59,934 bases of DNA from Bacteroidota bacterium (GTDB lineage Bacteria > Bacteroidota > Bacteroidia > Chitinophagales > Chitinophagaceae), in assembly GCA_005883765.1 (NCBI GenBank), contig VBAQ01000011.1, positions 1 to 59,934 on the forward strand, written 5' to 3'. Of the stretch, positions 36,662 through 45,682 are shown piece by piece. The notes beneath the pieces were generated by a model. It saw nothing but the letters and a program-made list of their open reading frames with translations. It ran no database searches and had not been told where the DNA came from. Both the position numbers and the translations under genes were made by a program. Numbering within the stretch: position 1 is the first letter of the stretch; each line of letters opens with the position of its first letter.

Positions 36662-38310
36662 CAGTTCTTTTGATCAAAAGCAAAGATAACACCGGCCACG
36701 AAGTTAAATCCATAGACAGGATATTGGTTCCACCGCTGGTATTGCTTGTTGAAAATATTATTGAACTGAGACCATACTTTTAAGTTCTTGGTGATTTGAA
36801 AATCAAGACCGGCATTCAGATCGAAAGCTCCTTTTAGCTGAGCATTGTCTCCATTACTCTTGCGGTATTGCGCCCCGCTCCAGGCAAACAGATCCGACGT
36901 GAGATAGAGATCTTTTAAGATTTGTACGCGCATATCGGCATTTAGCTCTAACGGTACTAACCCGTATGCTTTCGGATTGTCTCTTAAATTCATGTAATGG
37001 TTAAAACTAAATCCGCCTTTCAAGGAGAACTTTTCCTGTACGGTATAACCGATCTCTCCATCATAGTGCAACACTTTCATTTGCGATTCATTCAACACAA
37101 TAAATGATTTCCCGTCTGCAGTGTCATTGATAAACAAAGGTTGATTGGTTATCTTATTAAAGCCGGCCTTTGTGCTATAAGAAAAATGATCGCCCACAGA
37201 TCCTTTAAAGCCAATGTACCGTTCTTCAATGCCCGTGTTTTACGTTGTAGTGGGTGCCCAGATCCAGGGATTTATTGAAGCGAGGTATTCGTAAGTCGTT
37301 TTGCGCAGGTAACCTATCCAGCCCGCAACAAAATAAAATCTTTTATCGGGTGTGCCCACTTCAGCCATGATGTTGGGGTAAATTTTTGGACTCTTGTTGT
37401 CCCAGGTGGGACGAACGCCAACCTGCAAATAGATGTTCGGTGTTTTGTACAAAACGGCCGGTGAAATAGAATATGCCGTGTTATTGATCGCGACCTTTCC
37501 GCTTGGGTTGTACCTCGTCAAATCAAAGGTAAGTCCCAGGTCAACGGCAAATGTTTTCCCAACTGTTTTTTCAAGTGGCAAATTGATATAGGTGTTGCTC
37601 TCTTTGTTATTATGATTGTCATTGAAGACATGCACTTTTATTTCGGGCGCATATGACAAACCAAAACTTGTTGGTTGAAGATTGTGAAATGAAACGCGGC
37701 TATACCAGGTTGTAAAGCGTTGCTTCAACGAATCAGTGGGAAAAGATAAGGACTCCGGCAAATAACCATACTTGTAGGTCTGGTCACCTCTCATTCCCAC
37801 GGTGGCATTCCATTCGAGGTTCTTGGATGTTTGAAAAAACCCATTAAGACCAACATCCGTATGACTGAAATCCTGGAAATCTTTTTTTCCCTGTGATGCC
37901 ACGTGCTTTGCATAAATATTCGCTCCTGCCGTTTTTCCGTCGCCGAACGAAATTCCTGTTTGTAAATAAGGGGTCCTCAGGCTTCCGAAGCCGGCTTTGA
38001 TATAACTATTATTATCCCACCTACCTCCGGTGTCAATCTCCATCGCTAATGGTTTCAAATTTCCAGGTTGATAGGCAAACAATAAATTCTGATCGGGAAG
38101 ATTGTATTGCAACTTAGGTCTCGTGGTGTCTGCCGCCGGCGGTGTAGCATTCATGTTGATCTTTGCCGTTTCATGCAATGCTGGCTTAAACGTCGAAGTG
38201 ACTTCCACGGTTCGTTTCTTCGTTGTGTCAACCTGTGCTTGCGCGCAAAGCCCAAAGAATAGGATCCAGGTACAAAAAAATAAAAATTTGTATTGCCGGC
38301 GTTTTGTCAT
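36661..38310 (-). pseudogene. Outer-membrane beta-barrel protein with in-frame stop codon
   Basis: A 549-codon outer-membrane protein with a signal peptide ending AQA|Q. The N-terminal VDTTKKRTVEVTSTFKPAL segment precedes the barrel strands. After residue 356 the frame hits TAA (37240-37242), yet the same frame continues without a break in clear barrel sequence (NTGIEERYIGFKGSVGDHF to the C-terminal GVIFAFDQ). A CAA to TAA change (Gln to stop) would explain it with one base. It could be a real nonsense mutation, readthrough or a sequencing error. It is upstream of, and coupled to, the HU-like gene and downstream of the TPR gene. Confidence 0.85.
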
Positions 38311-38696
38311 TTTAATATTTTATTTATGTTATCAGCTTTTGAAATTCTAATCAGCGCCTATTGCCTGCCTGTATGGGGCGGTACGGTCGGGCGGGCGTCA
38401 CACACTGGATCGTCCTGTAATTCTATCGCCAAACATTGAACCCCTCCGGGGTTCAAAATCCCATTTTAATTTACTTTTTCGACGAGTTTACACTCGTTGC
38501 TACTCACATTTTGCTCTTTCAGAGCAATTCGGAAATTGCAAGCGCTAGAATCAACTCGGGCACGTGCACTCATCACTCATTATTCGCTACTCACCATTCA
38601 CTTTTCAGCTTTAGCACATCCATCCGGTTATTTTTTCCTGTGCCAGGTCCTGTGCGTTAACAAGTCTCCCCCCTTGGCGGAGATTTAGAGGGGGCT
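38311..38696. other. Intergenic region of 386 bases with repeats
   Basis: Between the TPR and barrel genes. It holds the hairpin cluster 38436-38527, a CTCC/GGAG repeat at 38662-38698, and low-complexity words (actcatcactcat, caccattcac). No supported coding sequence; short plus-strand frames lack domains. Confidence 0.6.
38436..38527. repeat. Cluster of three perfect or near-perfect hairpins
   Basis: TTGAACCCC-TCC-GGGGTTCAA (38436-38456), ACGAGT-TTAC-ACTCGT (38482-38497, extended by a G-T pair) and TTGCTCT-TTC-AGAGCAA (38511-38527). All have 6-9 base arms and 3-4 base loops within 92 bases. There is no T-run, so they are not terminators. Confidence 0.75.
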
Positions 38697-38698
38697 TT
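38662..38698. repeat. Imperfect palindrome AAGTCTCC...GGAGATTT
   Basis: AGTCTCC pairs with GGAGATT and a second GGGGG run follows. It overlaps the stop codon of the TPR gene. It resembles a family of CTCC/GGAG intergenic palindromes that I know from Bacteroidota genomes. Confidence 0.5.
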
Positions 38699-41600
38699 AC
38701 TGTCCCACCTTACTATTTTTGCTCTCCTCCTCGATCACCTTGCTTAACTTAGTTTGCGCTTCCGTTTTCAATTCCATATTTATACTATGGTCAACAATGC
38801 TTTGGAAAGTAGCCTTGGCATTGAAATAGTCCTTTTCCTTGAAATAAATATCTCCCAGCAGGATATAACTTTTCGTGACCCAATAATCATAAGAGCCAGA
38901 TTTGTTGATCGTTTCAAATGCAGCTTTTTCGGCTTCACTCAAATGATCGACTGCAAACCATGAATTGGCAATTTCATACCGGGCCTCCGCAGCGAGAGCA
39001 GATTTGTTTATAGCGACTACGGTTTTATAGTTGGCTATGGCGAGATCGTACTGACCACTCACCTGGTATGATTTTGCAATCGCCATGTTGGCAAGCGCCT
39101 TATCATCACTGCTGTTTCCCTTTTGATTGAGCAAGTCTTTCGCATTATTTACAGCATCTGTCCATTTTTGCTGCTGGTATTGACTGCGCAGCAGGCCGCG
39201 CATGGCTTCCAGTTTGTTTTCCTGGGTAGCCGTGATCTGCTTTAACTGGCCGTAGTAACTCTCGGCCTTGGCATAATTCTTCAATTCAAAGAAATTAATT
39301 CTTGCCGCCGCGAGCACGGCTTTCTCCGCATATTTATTTGGAGCTTCTGCAGCTACAGCCTCATAGCCGCTCAATGCATTATTCCAATCGCTTTTGCTGT
39401 TATAAATTTCGCCGCGATAAAAATTTGCATCCACAGTATAAACGCCCTCAGGGAATTTTTGCAGATAGTCATTGAGAGCATTCAGCGCGGCAGTAGTATT
39501 GCCATTTTCATATTGTGCTTGGGCGGCGGAAAATGTCAGCGAATCCTCTGTGCTTGATGACAAAGATCGTCCCGCTTTTTTCATGAAATCTACATACTCA
39601 TTAGGCTTCCCGGTTTCCACGGAAATCGTTTTGACATCGTCCAGAGCCGCGTCAGCCTCATCTGAATTCGGATATTGATCGATCAATGTTCTGTACTGAT
39701 TCAATGCTTCGCCGGTATTATTCAAATTGTAATAACAGATCCCAAGACGTAAATAAGCCTGTGGTTTTTGTGAGTTGTTGTCCTGCGCCTTGATAATATT
39801 ATTCAAATAAGGGATCGCGTCCTTAAAACGCTCATCAGCCATATAACTTTTAGCGATCTCCATATTGGCATCGGTCACCAATGACGAGGTCGGGAATTTC
39901 CTGTTCATCGTATTCAATAAACTTATCCGCTGGCTAGGACTTTTTATTCCCGCGATCATTGCCTGTTGAAAGGTTGCATAGTCTTCAGCAGGCCAGGACA
40001 GCTTAATGATGTTACCGTACATTGCATCGGCCTTGCCGTAATCCCGGTTCATGAAATAACAGTCTGCTGTGCGGATGTATGCGTCCTGCGTAATAGCGTC
40101 GGAGCTCAGTGTAGGATTTTTTCCAACCGGTTCAAAAAAGCTCAATGCCGCTGGGTAATTCTCTTTGCGCAAATAACTGTAACCTAAATTATATTTTACA
40201 TTGGTAACATTTGCCTCTCCACTTGTAGGCGCACCGGCCGTTAGATAAGCATTGTAATAGCGAATAGCGTCATCCAATTTATTGCTGCGATAAGCGATCT
40301 CACCTTTCCAGAAATTTATGTAAGGTAGTACGGAAGCATTCGCCGGATCCTTCAGGGCTTTGTCGAGCAGAGCATCCGCTTCCGCCAATCTTCCATCATT
40401 GATAAATTCCGTAGCCCGGCCAAACAAGATCCTTGGATATAATTTCTTCGCATTGTCTGAAGGTTTATCCAATGTTTGCAGGAGATTGAGTGCATCTGCA
40501 TAATTACTTGTATTTGCAAGAACGGATACCAGTAATTCTTTTGCTTCCTTATTATAAGTTGAGTTTGGATAATCACTCAAAAACGATTGAAGACTGTTCA
40601 GGGCTTCGTCCTGGTAACCTAATTCGTACGAAAGTTTGGCGTAATTGTACTTTGAAACCTCTTTTAATTCGGGACTGCTGCTATTGGAGGCACAAAATAG
40701 AAAAGCGTTTCTTGCATTCGCTTTCTGACCGGTTTTCAAATATGCATCGCCCAACATGTACATAGCGTGCTGGCTGAGTGTATCTTCTTTGCCGCTCAAT
40801 TGCTTGAAACCTTCAATGGCTTTGGGATATTGTTTTGCCTGGTAATAGCAATAGGAAAGTTCGTAAAGATCTTCGCGCCGAACCTTCTGGGCCTTGTTTA
40901 CATATGCTTCGAGGTAAGGAAGTGCATTGTCAAACTCTCCCCTTTCAAAATGTGCATGACCCAACAATTGGTTCATTTCAACTTCGTAATAACCGCCGCC
41001 TTTTTTCAATTTCTGACCAGCGTAAGCTATGGCGTCTTCTTTTTTACCCTGGATGTAATAGATCTGCGCTATGTAATAGGGAACGATGGTTTCATAATTC
41101 TTTTCGTTTTCAACGATCTTAAAACTTGCCAACGCCTCATTATAATTTTTGTCCCTGAAAGCAAGGAATCCATAATAATAATTTGCATCGATGTAGTTCG
41201 GATCATCTTTTATCTGGCGAATGCTATTAAATAGAGGTTTGGCTTCATTAAAGCGTTGCAGGGTGAAATATGCATAACCCTGGTGGAACTTCATATCCGC
41301 AATTTCGCGGTTGCTCAGGTTCGAAATATTTGCCTGCTCATATCGCTGAGCGGCGTCGGCAAATTTTTGCTGGCGATAATAATATTCACCTAAATGAAAG
41401 TTCAGTTGCTGGACTCTTGCATTGTTTTTTTCGAAGTCGATATAATTTTTTGCCATCTCCTCAGCCCGACCTTCATTCTGCTTTAAGGCGCATGCAATCG
41501 TGTAATAATTGATCTCCTGCACCATGGTGACATGATTTGCTTTGTCTGTTTCATGGATCGATTGCTGCAATTCTTTGAGCAGGGGATAAGCAAGACTGTA

Positions 41601-41738
41601 CTGCTCTTTCTGATAGTATTCCTTTGCCTCTTTGAATTTTTCCTCGGGATCGGAATAAAAACGGGTCTGTTGGGCGTTTATCGAAATACAAAAAAAACTA
41701 GAAAGGATGGTGAGGGCTGCGATGGATTGATTCTTCAT
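38697..41738 (-). CDS. Large tetratricopeptide-repeat protein, exported
   Basis: 1013 residues with a signal peptide ending INA|Q. Almost the whole mature protein is built of TPR units, for example LGEYYYRQQKFADAAQRYEQ, ALPYLEAYVNKAQKVRREDLYELSYCYYQAKQYPKAIEGF and LSALAAEARYEIANSWF-type helices, about 25 or more in a superhelix. It probably acts as a periplasmic scaffold. It is the first gene of a minus-strand set with a beta-barrel, an HU-like membrane protein and a methyltransferase. Confidence 0.85.
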   Translation of the reverse strand: MKNQSIAALTILSSFFCISINAQQTRFYSDPEEKFKEAKEYYQKEQYSLAYPLLKELQQSIHETDKANHVTMVQEINYYTIACALKQNEGRAEEMAKNYIDFEKNNARVQQLNFHLGEYYYRQQKFADAAQRYEQANISNLSNREIADMKFHQGYAYFTLQRFNEAKPLFNSIRQIKDDPNYIDANYYYGFLAFRDKNYNEALASFKIVENEKNYETIVPYYIAQIYYIQGKKEDAIAYAGQKLKKGGGYYEVEMNQLLGHAHFERGEFDNALPYLEAYVNKAQKVRREDLYELSYCYYQAKQYPKAIEGFKQLSGKEDTLSQHAMYMLGDAYLKTGQKANARNAFLFCASNSSSPELKEVSKYNYAKLSYELGYQDEALNSLQSFLSDYPNSTYNKEAKELLVSVLANTSNYADALNLLQTLDKPSDNAKKLYPRILFGRATEFINDGRLAEADALLDKALKDPANASVLPYINFWKGEIAYRSNKLDDAIRYYNAYLTAGAPTSGEANVTNVKYNLGYSYLRKENYPAALSFFEPVGKNPTLSSDAITQDAYIRTADCYFMNRDYGKADAMYGNIIKLSWPAEDYATFQQAMIAGIKSPSQRISLLNTMNRKFPTSSLVTDANMEIAKSYMADERFKDAIPYLNNIIKAQDNNSQKPQAYLRLGICYYNLNNTGEALNQYRTLIDQYPNSDEADAALDDVKTISVETGKPNEYVDFMKKAGRSLSSSTEDSLTFSAAQAQYENGNTTAALNALNDYLQKFPEGVYTVDANFYRGEIYNSKSDWNNALSGYEAVAAEAPNKYAEKAVLAAARINFFELKNYAKAESYYGQLKQITATQENKLEAMRGLLRSQYQQQKWTDAVNNAKDLLNQKGNSSDDKALANMAIAKSYQVSGQYDLAIANYKTVVAINKSALAAEARYEIANSWFAVDHLSEAEKAAFETINKSGSYDYWVTKSYILLGDIYFKEKDYFNAKATFQSIVDHSINMELKTEAQTKLSKVIEEESKNSKVGQ

Positions 41739-41990
41739 GTTGGGATGTCCTTTAACCGGTTGGATTAACGTCGTAAATATTCAAATTATTTCAAGGCTGA
41801 CCAAACATCATTCCAAACAACTGTGGATAACTGCACGCTTAGTTAATCTTTTAACAATTTGTTCGGTAAGTGGTGGACATGCTGTCAAATAAAATTCAAG
41901 GTGCGAAAAAAATTAATCTCTTTTTGTCAATGATTTTCTAAAGTAGGGCTCAGGGCTTTTTCTTAACATTGCATTCTAAAATTCAAGCGT

Positions 41991-42407
41991 ATGAAAATTA
42001 CATCTACACGGTATTCAGATACTGCATTTAATCTTGCTACTTTCATTTTACGTCTTGGTGGTGGGTCTTTGATGTTAGTGAATCATGGCATAATGAAGGT
42101 GAACCATTTTGGTCAGATGTCGAATAGCTTTATGAACCCATTCCATATTGGATCTTCAGCTACTCTCGGCCTTGTGATCTTTGCGGAAGTTTTTTGCAGT
42201 GCCTTAATTATCCTTGGGCTATTTACACGTTGGGTATGTATCCCATTGATCATTGAGATGGCCTTTGCGTTTGTCAAAGCACATCACATGAGTTACAGTC
42301 CTCCCCCAAGCGGAGGTGAACTGCCACTTTTATTTCTAACGATCTTTCTCACTTTGTTATTTACTGGGCCGGGACAGGTTAGTGTCGACCGACTGATTGG
42401 AAAATAA
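41991..42407 (+). CDS. DoxX family membrane protein
   Basis: 138 residues with four hydrophobic helices. The opening TFILRLGGGSLMLVNHGIMKVNHF is the DoxX signature, and the central LVIFAEVFCSALIILGLFTRWVCIPLI is typical. Function is generally unknown; some are linked to quinone or redox systems. The gene stands alone. Confidence 0.85.
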   Translation: MKITSTRYSDTAFNLATFILRLGGGSLMLVNHGIMKVNHFGQMSNSFMNPFHIGSSATLGLVIFAEVFCSALIILGLFTRWVCIPLIIEMAFAFVKAHHMSYSPPPSGGELPLLFLTIFLTLLFTGPGQVSVDRLIGK

Positions 42408-42514
42408 AATGGTGAATTGTCAATGGTCAATTGTCAGTGGCAGTAACGGTCATTATTCACCATTCACAATTCACAATAAAAAAACAACAACCTTATTTTA
42501 GCTAATTTTAGCGC
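42408..42514. repeat. Low-complexity intergenic sequence
   Basis: Words ATGGTGAATTGT and ACAATTCACCATT are inverted relative to each other (the left around 42410-42420, the right around 42457-42475). Similar CACCATTCAC words occur at 38595-38605 and 43610-43640. Confidence 0.4.
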
Positions 42515-43564
42515 ATGGAGAATGAACAGTTTTTTTCACCTCGGCCTGGCCATGAAAATTCGGAAAAAAATTCTGATGACCTATCTTCTCAAAATTCATT
42601 TGTCTATCCTCCAAAGCCAGAACCGGAAAATAAAAAAAGCAATATTTGGGTTCGCTCTATCACCAGCCTGGCCTTGTATCTGCTGATAGGTTATTACTTT
42701 TTCAGCGCTAACTGGATCTTGGTTCTGATTCTTACAGGCATCGTTATCTTTCACGAGCTCGGTCATTTTCTCGCGATGAAAATTTACGATTACAAAGAGC
42801 TTGGCATTTTTTTTATCCCATTGCTCGGAGCCTATGCCAGCGGCACAAAAAGAGAGGTATCGCAAAAGCAATCGGCTATCATTTTGCTAGCAGGGCCAAT
42901 ACCTGGAATTATTGTCGGAATTGTTTTGTTTCTTATAACAAATGAGCGGATTGTAGATATGTCCTATCAAAGTTTCCAACTTCTCCAGATCACTGCCACT
43001 TTGATGATCTTCTTGAACGTTTTGAACCTGCTTCCTATTTATCCTTTGGATGGAGGACAGTTGTTGAATCGTTTATTCCTGGATGACACCAATTTTATTG
43101 CAAAAATCTTCGTCTTAGCGTCAGCCTTGGCCTTGGGTTATTTGGTAACCCGATTGGGCATGGCGAACTCTTTTTTTTATGTGCTGCTTATTTTTCCCCT
43201 AATGATGCTGACCCGGCTGATAACAGATAGAAGGCATGACAAGCTCACAAGGGCAATAGAATCACAAGGTTTGAACCTGGAAAAAACCTATGAGGAACTA
43301 ACTGACGAGGAATATTGGAAGATCCGGAACATTTTGATTGAAAACAATTACGCAACCTTGCGAAATATTCCCCCTGCCCCACCTTACGAATACTCTGCCA
43401 ACGAGGACAAGGTAGTTGCGGCCATTGAAAGTCTTTTGCAAAGGACGATAGTGCAGGACCTTTCGTGGCTGGGTAAGACAATTGTCATTCTGATATGGAT
43501 AGGAGGTTTTGCTGCTCCTTTTGTAACGAACATGGATCTTCCGTTCTTACATTATCATCGCTGA
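42515..43564 (+). CDS. Site-2 protease family (M50) membrane metalloprotease
   Basis: 349 residues. After a polar N-terminus (1-45) the membrane region begins. The zinc motif HELGH is at residues 80-84 in the second helix. LLPIYPLDGGQLLNRL carries the third ligand Asp of the LDG motif near residue 186. About six hydrophobic helices and a soluble C-terminal part with charged residues follow. It cuts transmembrane segments of unknown substrates; no sigma or anti-sigma gene is nearby. Confidence 0.85.
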   Translation: MENEQFFSPRPGHENSEKNSDDLSSQNSFVYPPKPEPENKKSNIWVRSITSLALYLLIGYYFFSANWILVLILTGIVIFHELGHFLAMKIYDYKELGIFFIPLLGAYASGTKREVSQKQSAIILLAGPIPGIIVGIVLFLITNERIVDMSYQSFQLLQITATLMIFLNVLNLLPIYPLDGGQLLNRLFLDDTNFIAKIFVLASALALGYLVTRLGMANSFFYVLLIFPLMMLTRLITDRRHDKLTRAIESQGLNLEKTYEELTDEEYWKIRNILIENNYATLRNIPPAPPYEYSANEDKVVAAIESLLQRTIVQDLSWLGKTIVILIWIGGFAAPFVTNMDLPFLHYHR

Positions 43565-43632
43565 GTTGTCAGTTGCTGGCAAACCCGTTAATGGTCACTA
43601 GCCCACTCCATTCACCATTCACCACTCACCAT

Positions 43633-45048
43633 TCACTTTAGAACATCCAGCACCCTGTACATTTTTTGCACAAGAGCAGATGGTGAGCCGCTATAGTTAT
43701 TGACAAGAAAAGAAAAAATATATTGAGTTCCATCACCGGACGTGTGATAGCCACAATATCCTTTCACGTCGTTGATCGTTCCGCTTTTCATTTTCATATT
43801 ATTATACTCGGGCAATGCATCGAAAAAATACGGAAACCAGGATCGACTTTTTGCATATTTCAGTATTTCAACCTGGGCGTGAGTGGTAACACGGTTTTGC
43901 GGTGAAAGACCAGATCCATCTTTGATATTTAATTCTTCGGGGTCAAGGCCTTTTTGTTTCCAGAAATCTTTTACGATCACAACGCCCGTATCTGTTGAAC
44001 CAAACCCTTTTTTTTCGTACGCAAATGTTTTTATCAATGCTTCACCATAGAGGTTGATAGATTTTTTGAGAAACCAGTAAATGATGGAGTCAAGAGGCGG
44101 AGAGTAATGAGTATCTAAAATTTTTTCTGGATAAGAAACTTTTTCGTGGTTAGCTAAATAACCAATATTAGTTGCTGGCCACTCACCACTTATATTGATT
44201 TTCTCCTTTTTTATCATGTCGCCAAGAAAACCAACCGGATATCGGGATGGCATAGGAAGAGAACCGGAAATTACAAATGGATTTTCACCCAATGGAATTG
44301 TTCCTCTTAGAAATGCATTTAATCCATAGGGAGGAAAATAGATATACCCGTTGTCTCCACTTCCTTTTGCTCCTGTTCTTAACTCATTGACCATATAATT
44401 ATATTCTAGTTCGGGATAAGTCCCGAGGATCTTGACAGAATCACCTTCTTTTTTTCCCGGAGCTAATTTCAAATCGTATTGGTTTTCGTGCCAGTTCAAT
44501 CCGGAAACACCTGCCCCGTAATAGTTGCCTAAATCTTGCCATATCCATCCATCAGGAGTCGTTTGTGATTCAAACTTGTCATCAACTCCAGCAATGTCGC
44601 CATCAATTTTTTTGATTTTTAATTTTCGAACGCCGGTTAACCAATTTTTAAGAATGACAGTGTCGATGGTTGTGGGATATCTCCAACTCCCTAATGTCGG
44701 ATCTCCACCCCCAACAATAAATAAATTCCCTTTTAAGATGCCATTCTCAATTTTTCCATTATATCCTAATTCTGTCTTGTACCTGTAATCCTTTCCCAGT
44801 AGTTCAAACGCAGTCGTCGCGGTAATAATTTTTTGAGTTGATGCTGCTGCTAATCCAACCTGGGAGTTTTTATCAAATACAACTTCTCCTGTTTTTGCAT
44901 TGATGACATACAACGAATTGATTGCATGTTTTAGTTGCGAATCAGACTCAAATTGCTGATAGGCTTTCTGAATTTTATCCTTAACTTTTTGCGCATTTAA
45001 CCCAATAACAAGTAACCAGCAACCAGCAACAAGTGAGACCTTCTTCAT
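43633..45048 (-). CDS. dacB: D-alanyl-D-alanine carboxypeptidase (S13/PBP4 type)
   Basis: 471 residues with a signal peptide ending LNA|Q when started at MKKVSLVAGC; the longer frame overlaps the divergent Uma2 leader. The active-site Ser-Lys motif is STQK (AASTQKI), the second is SIN in KKSINLYGEALIK, and the third is KSG in MKSGTIND. It trims or cuts peptidoglycan peptide stems in the periplasm. It is divergent from the Uma2 gene. Confidence 0.9.
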   Translation of the reverse strand: MKKVSLVAGCWLLVIGLNAQKVKDKIQKAYQQFESDSQLKHAINSLYVINAKTGEVVFDKNSQVGLAAASTQKIITATTAFELLGKDYRYKTELGYNGKIENGILKGNLFIVGGGDPTLGSWRYPTTIDTVILKNWLTGVRKLKIKKIDGDIAGVDDKFESQTTPDGWIWQDLGNYYGAGVSGLNWHENQYDLKLAPGKKEGDSVKILGTYPELEYNYMVNELRTGAKGSGDNGYIYFPPYGLNAFLRGTIPLGENPFVISGSLPMPSRYPVGFLGDMIKKEKINISGEWPATNIGYLANHEKVSYPEKILDTHYSPPLDSIIYWFLKKSINLYGEALIKTFAYEKKGFGSTDTGVVIVKDFWKQKGLDPEELNIKDGSGLSPQNRVTTHAQVEILKYAKSRSWFPYFFDALPEYNNMKMKSGTINDVKGYCGYHTSGDGTQYIFSFLVNNYSGSPSALVQKMYRVLDVLK

Positions 45049-45094
45049 GGAACAGAATTTAAAAATCAAAACTAAAAGAATTAAATTTACTGTT

Positions 45095-45682
45095 ATGGAA
45101 ACCGACGTGAAAGAAGCGGTCCCGAAGTATAATTCCATAACGCCGGCCCAATACCTGGAAATGGAAAGGGCCTCGGAATATAAAAATGAATATTATGATG
45201 GCTATGTACAGGCCATGAGTGGCGCAAGCCTGAAACATAATATCATTGCTTCAAATATCGCGGCAAAAGTTGACCATTTTCTGAATGGAAAGAATTGCAG
45301 AATGTTGCAATCCGATATGCGAGTCTGTACGCCTTCTTCCGATAGTTACATGTATCCTGATGCGCTGATTATATGCGGGAAACCAGAATTAGAAGATGAT
45401 AAATTTGACACTCTGAAAAATCCTTCCGTAATTTTTGAAATTATTTCTTCTTCTACTGCTCTTTATGATAAAGGAAGAAAGTTTTTCTTTTACCAGCAAA
45501 TACCTTCATTGCTGGAATATATTATGATTGACTCACAAAAAAAACTTATTCAGCTTGGTCGCAAACAAGCTGATGGTTCATGGAGATTTGAACAAATCTC
45601 TAATCCCAACGAAATACTCAATATTAAGACGATCGATTCTCATTTACCGCTCTTAGAAATCTATTTCGGTACAGAAATTTAA
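45095..45682 (+). CDS. Uma2 family endonuclease-like protein
   Basis: 195 residues from METDVKEAVPKY. The PD-(D/E)xK fold is visible: EYKNEYYDGYVQAMSG at the N-terminus, then YPDALIICG and VIFEIISSSTALYDKGRKFFFYQ. Uma2 (DUF820) proteins are predicted nucleases, widespread and scattered, with no settled function. Its stop overlaps the convergent FAD-Rieske gene by four bases. The start was chosen 48 bases after the longest frame, because that extension overlaps the dacB start. Confidence 0.8.
   Translation: METDVKEAVPKYNSITPAQYLEMERASEYKNEYYDGYVQAMSGASLKHNIIASNIAAKVDHFLNGKNCRMLQSDMRVCTPSSDSYMYPDALIICGKPELEDDKFDTLKNPSVIFEIISSSTALYDKGRKFFFYQQIPSLLEYIMIDSQKKLIQLGRKQADGSWRFEQISNPNEILNIKTIDSHLPLLEIYFGTEI

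Noticed and set aside
38341-38400. Possible tRNA in the GC-rich stretch
   Set aside because: No cloverleaf could be drawn; the G-rich part lacks acceptor pairing and a T-loop.
38436-38527. CRISPR array
   Set aside because: The units are different hairpins, not identical direct repeats separated by unique spacers.
40767-41234. 155-codon frame antisense to the TPR gene
   Set aside because: Shadow of the real gene, rich in hydrophobic residues by chance.
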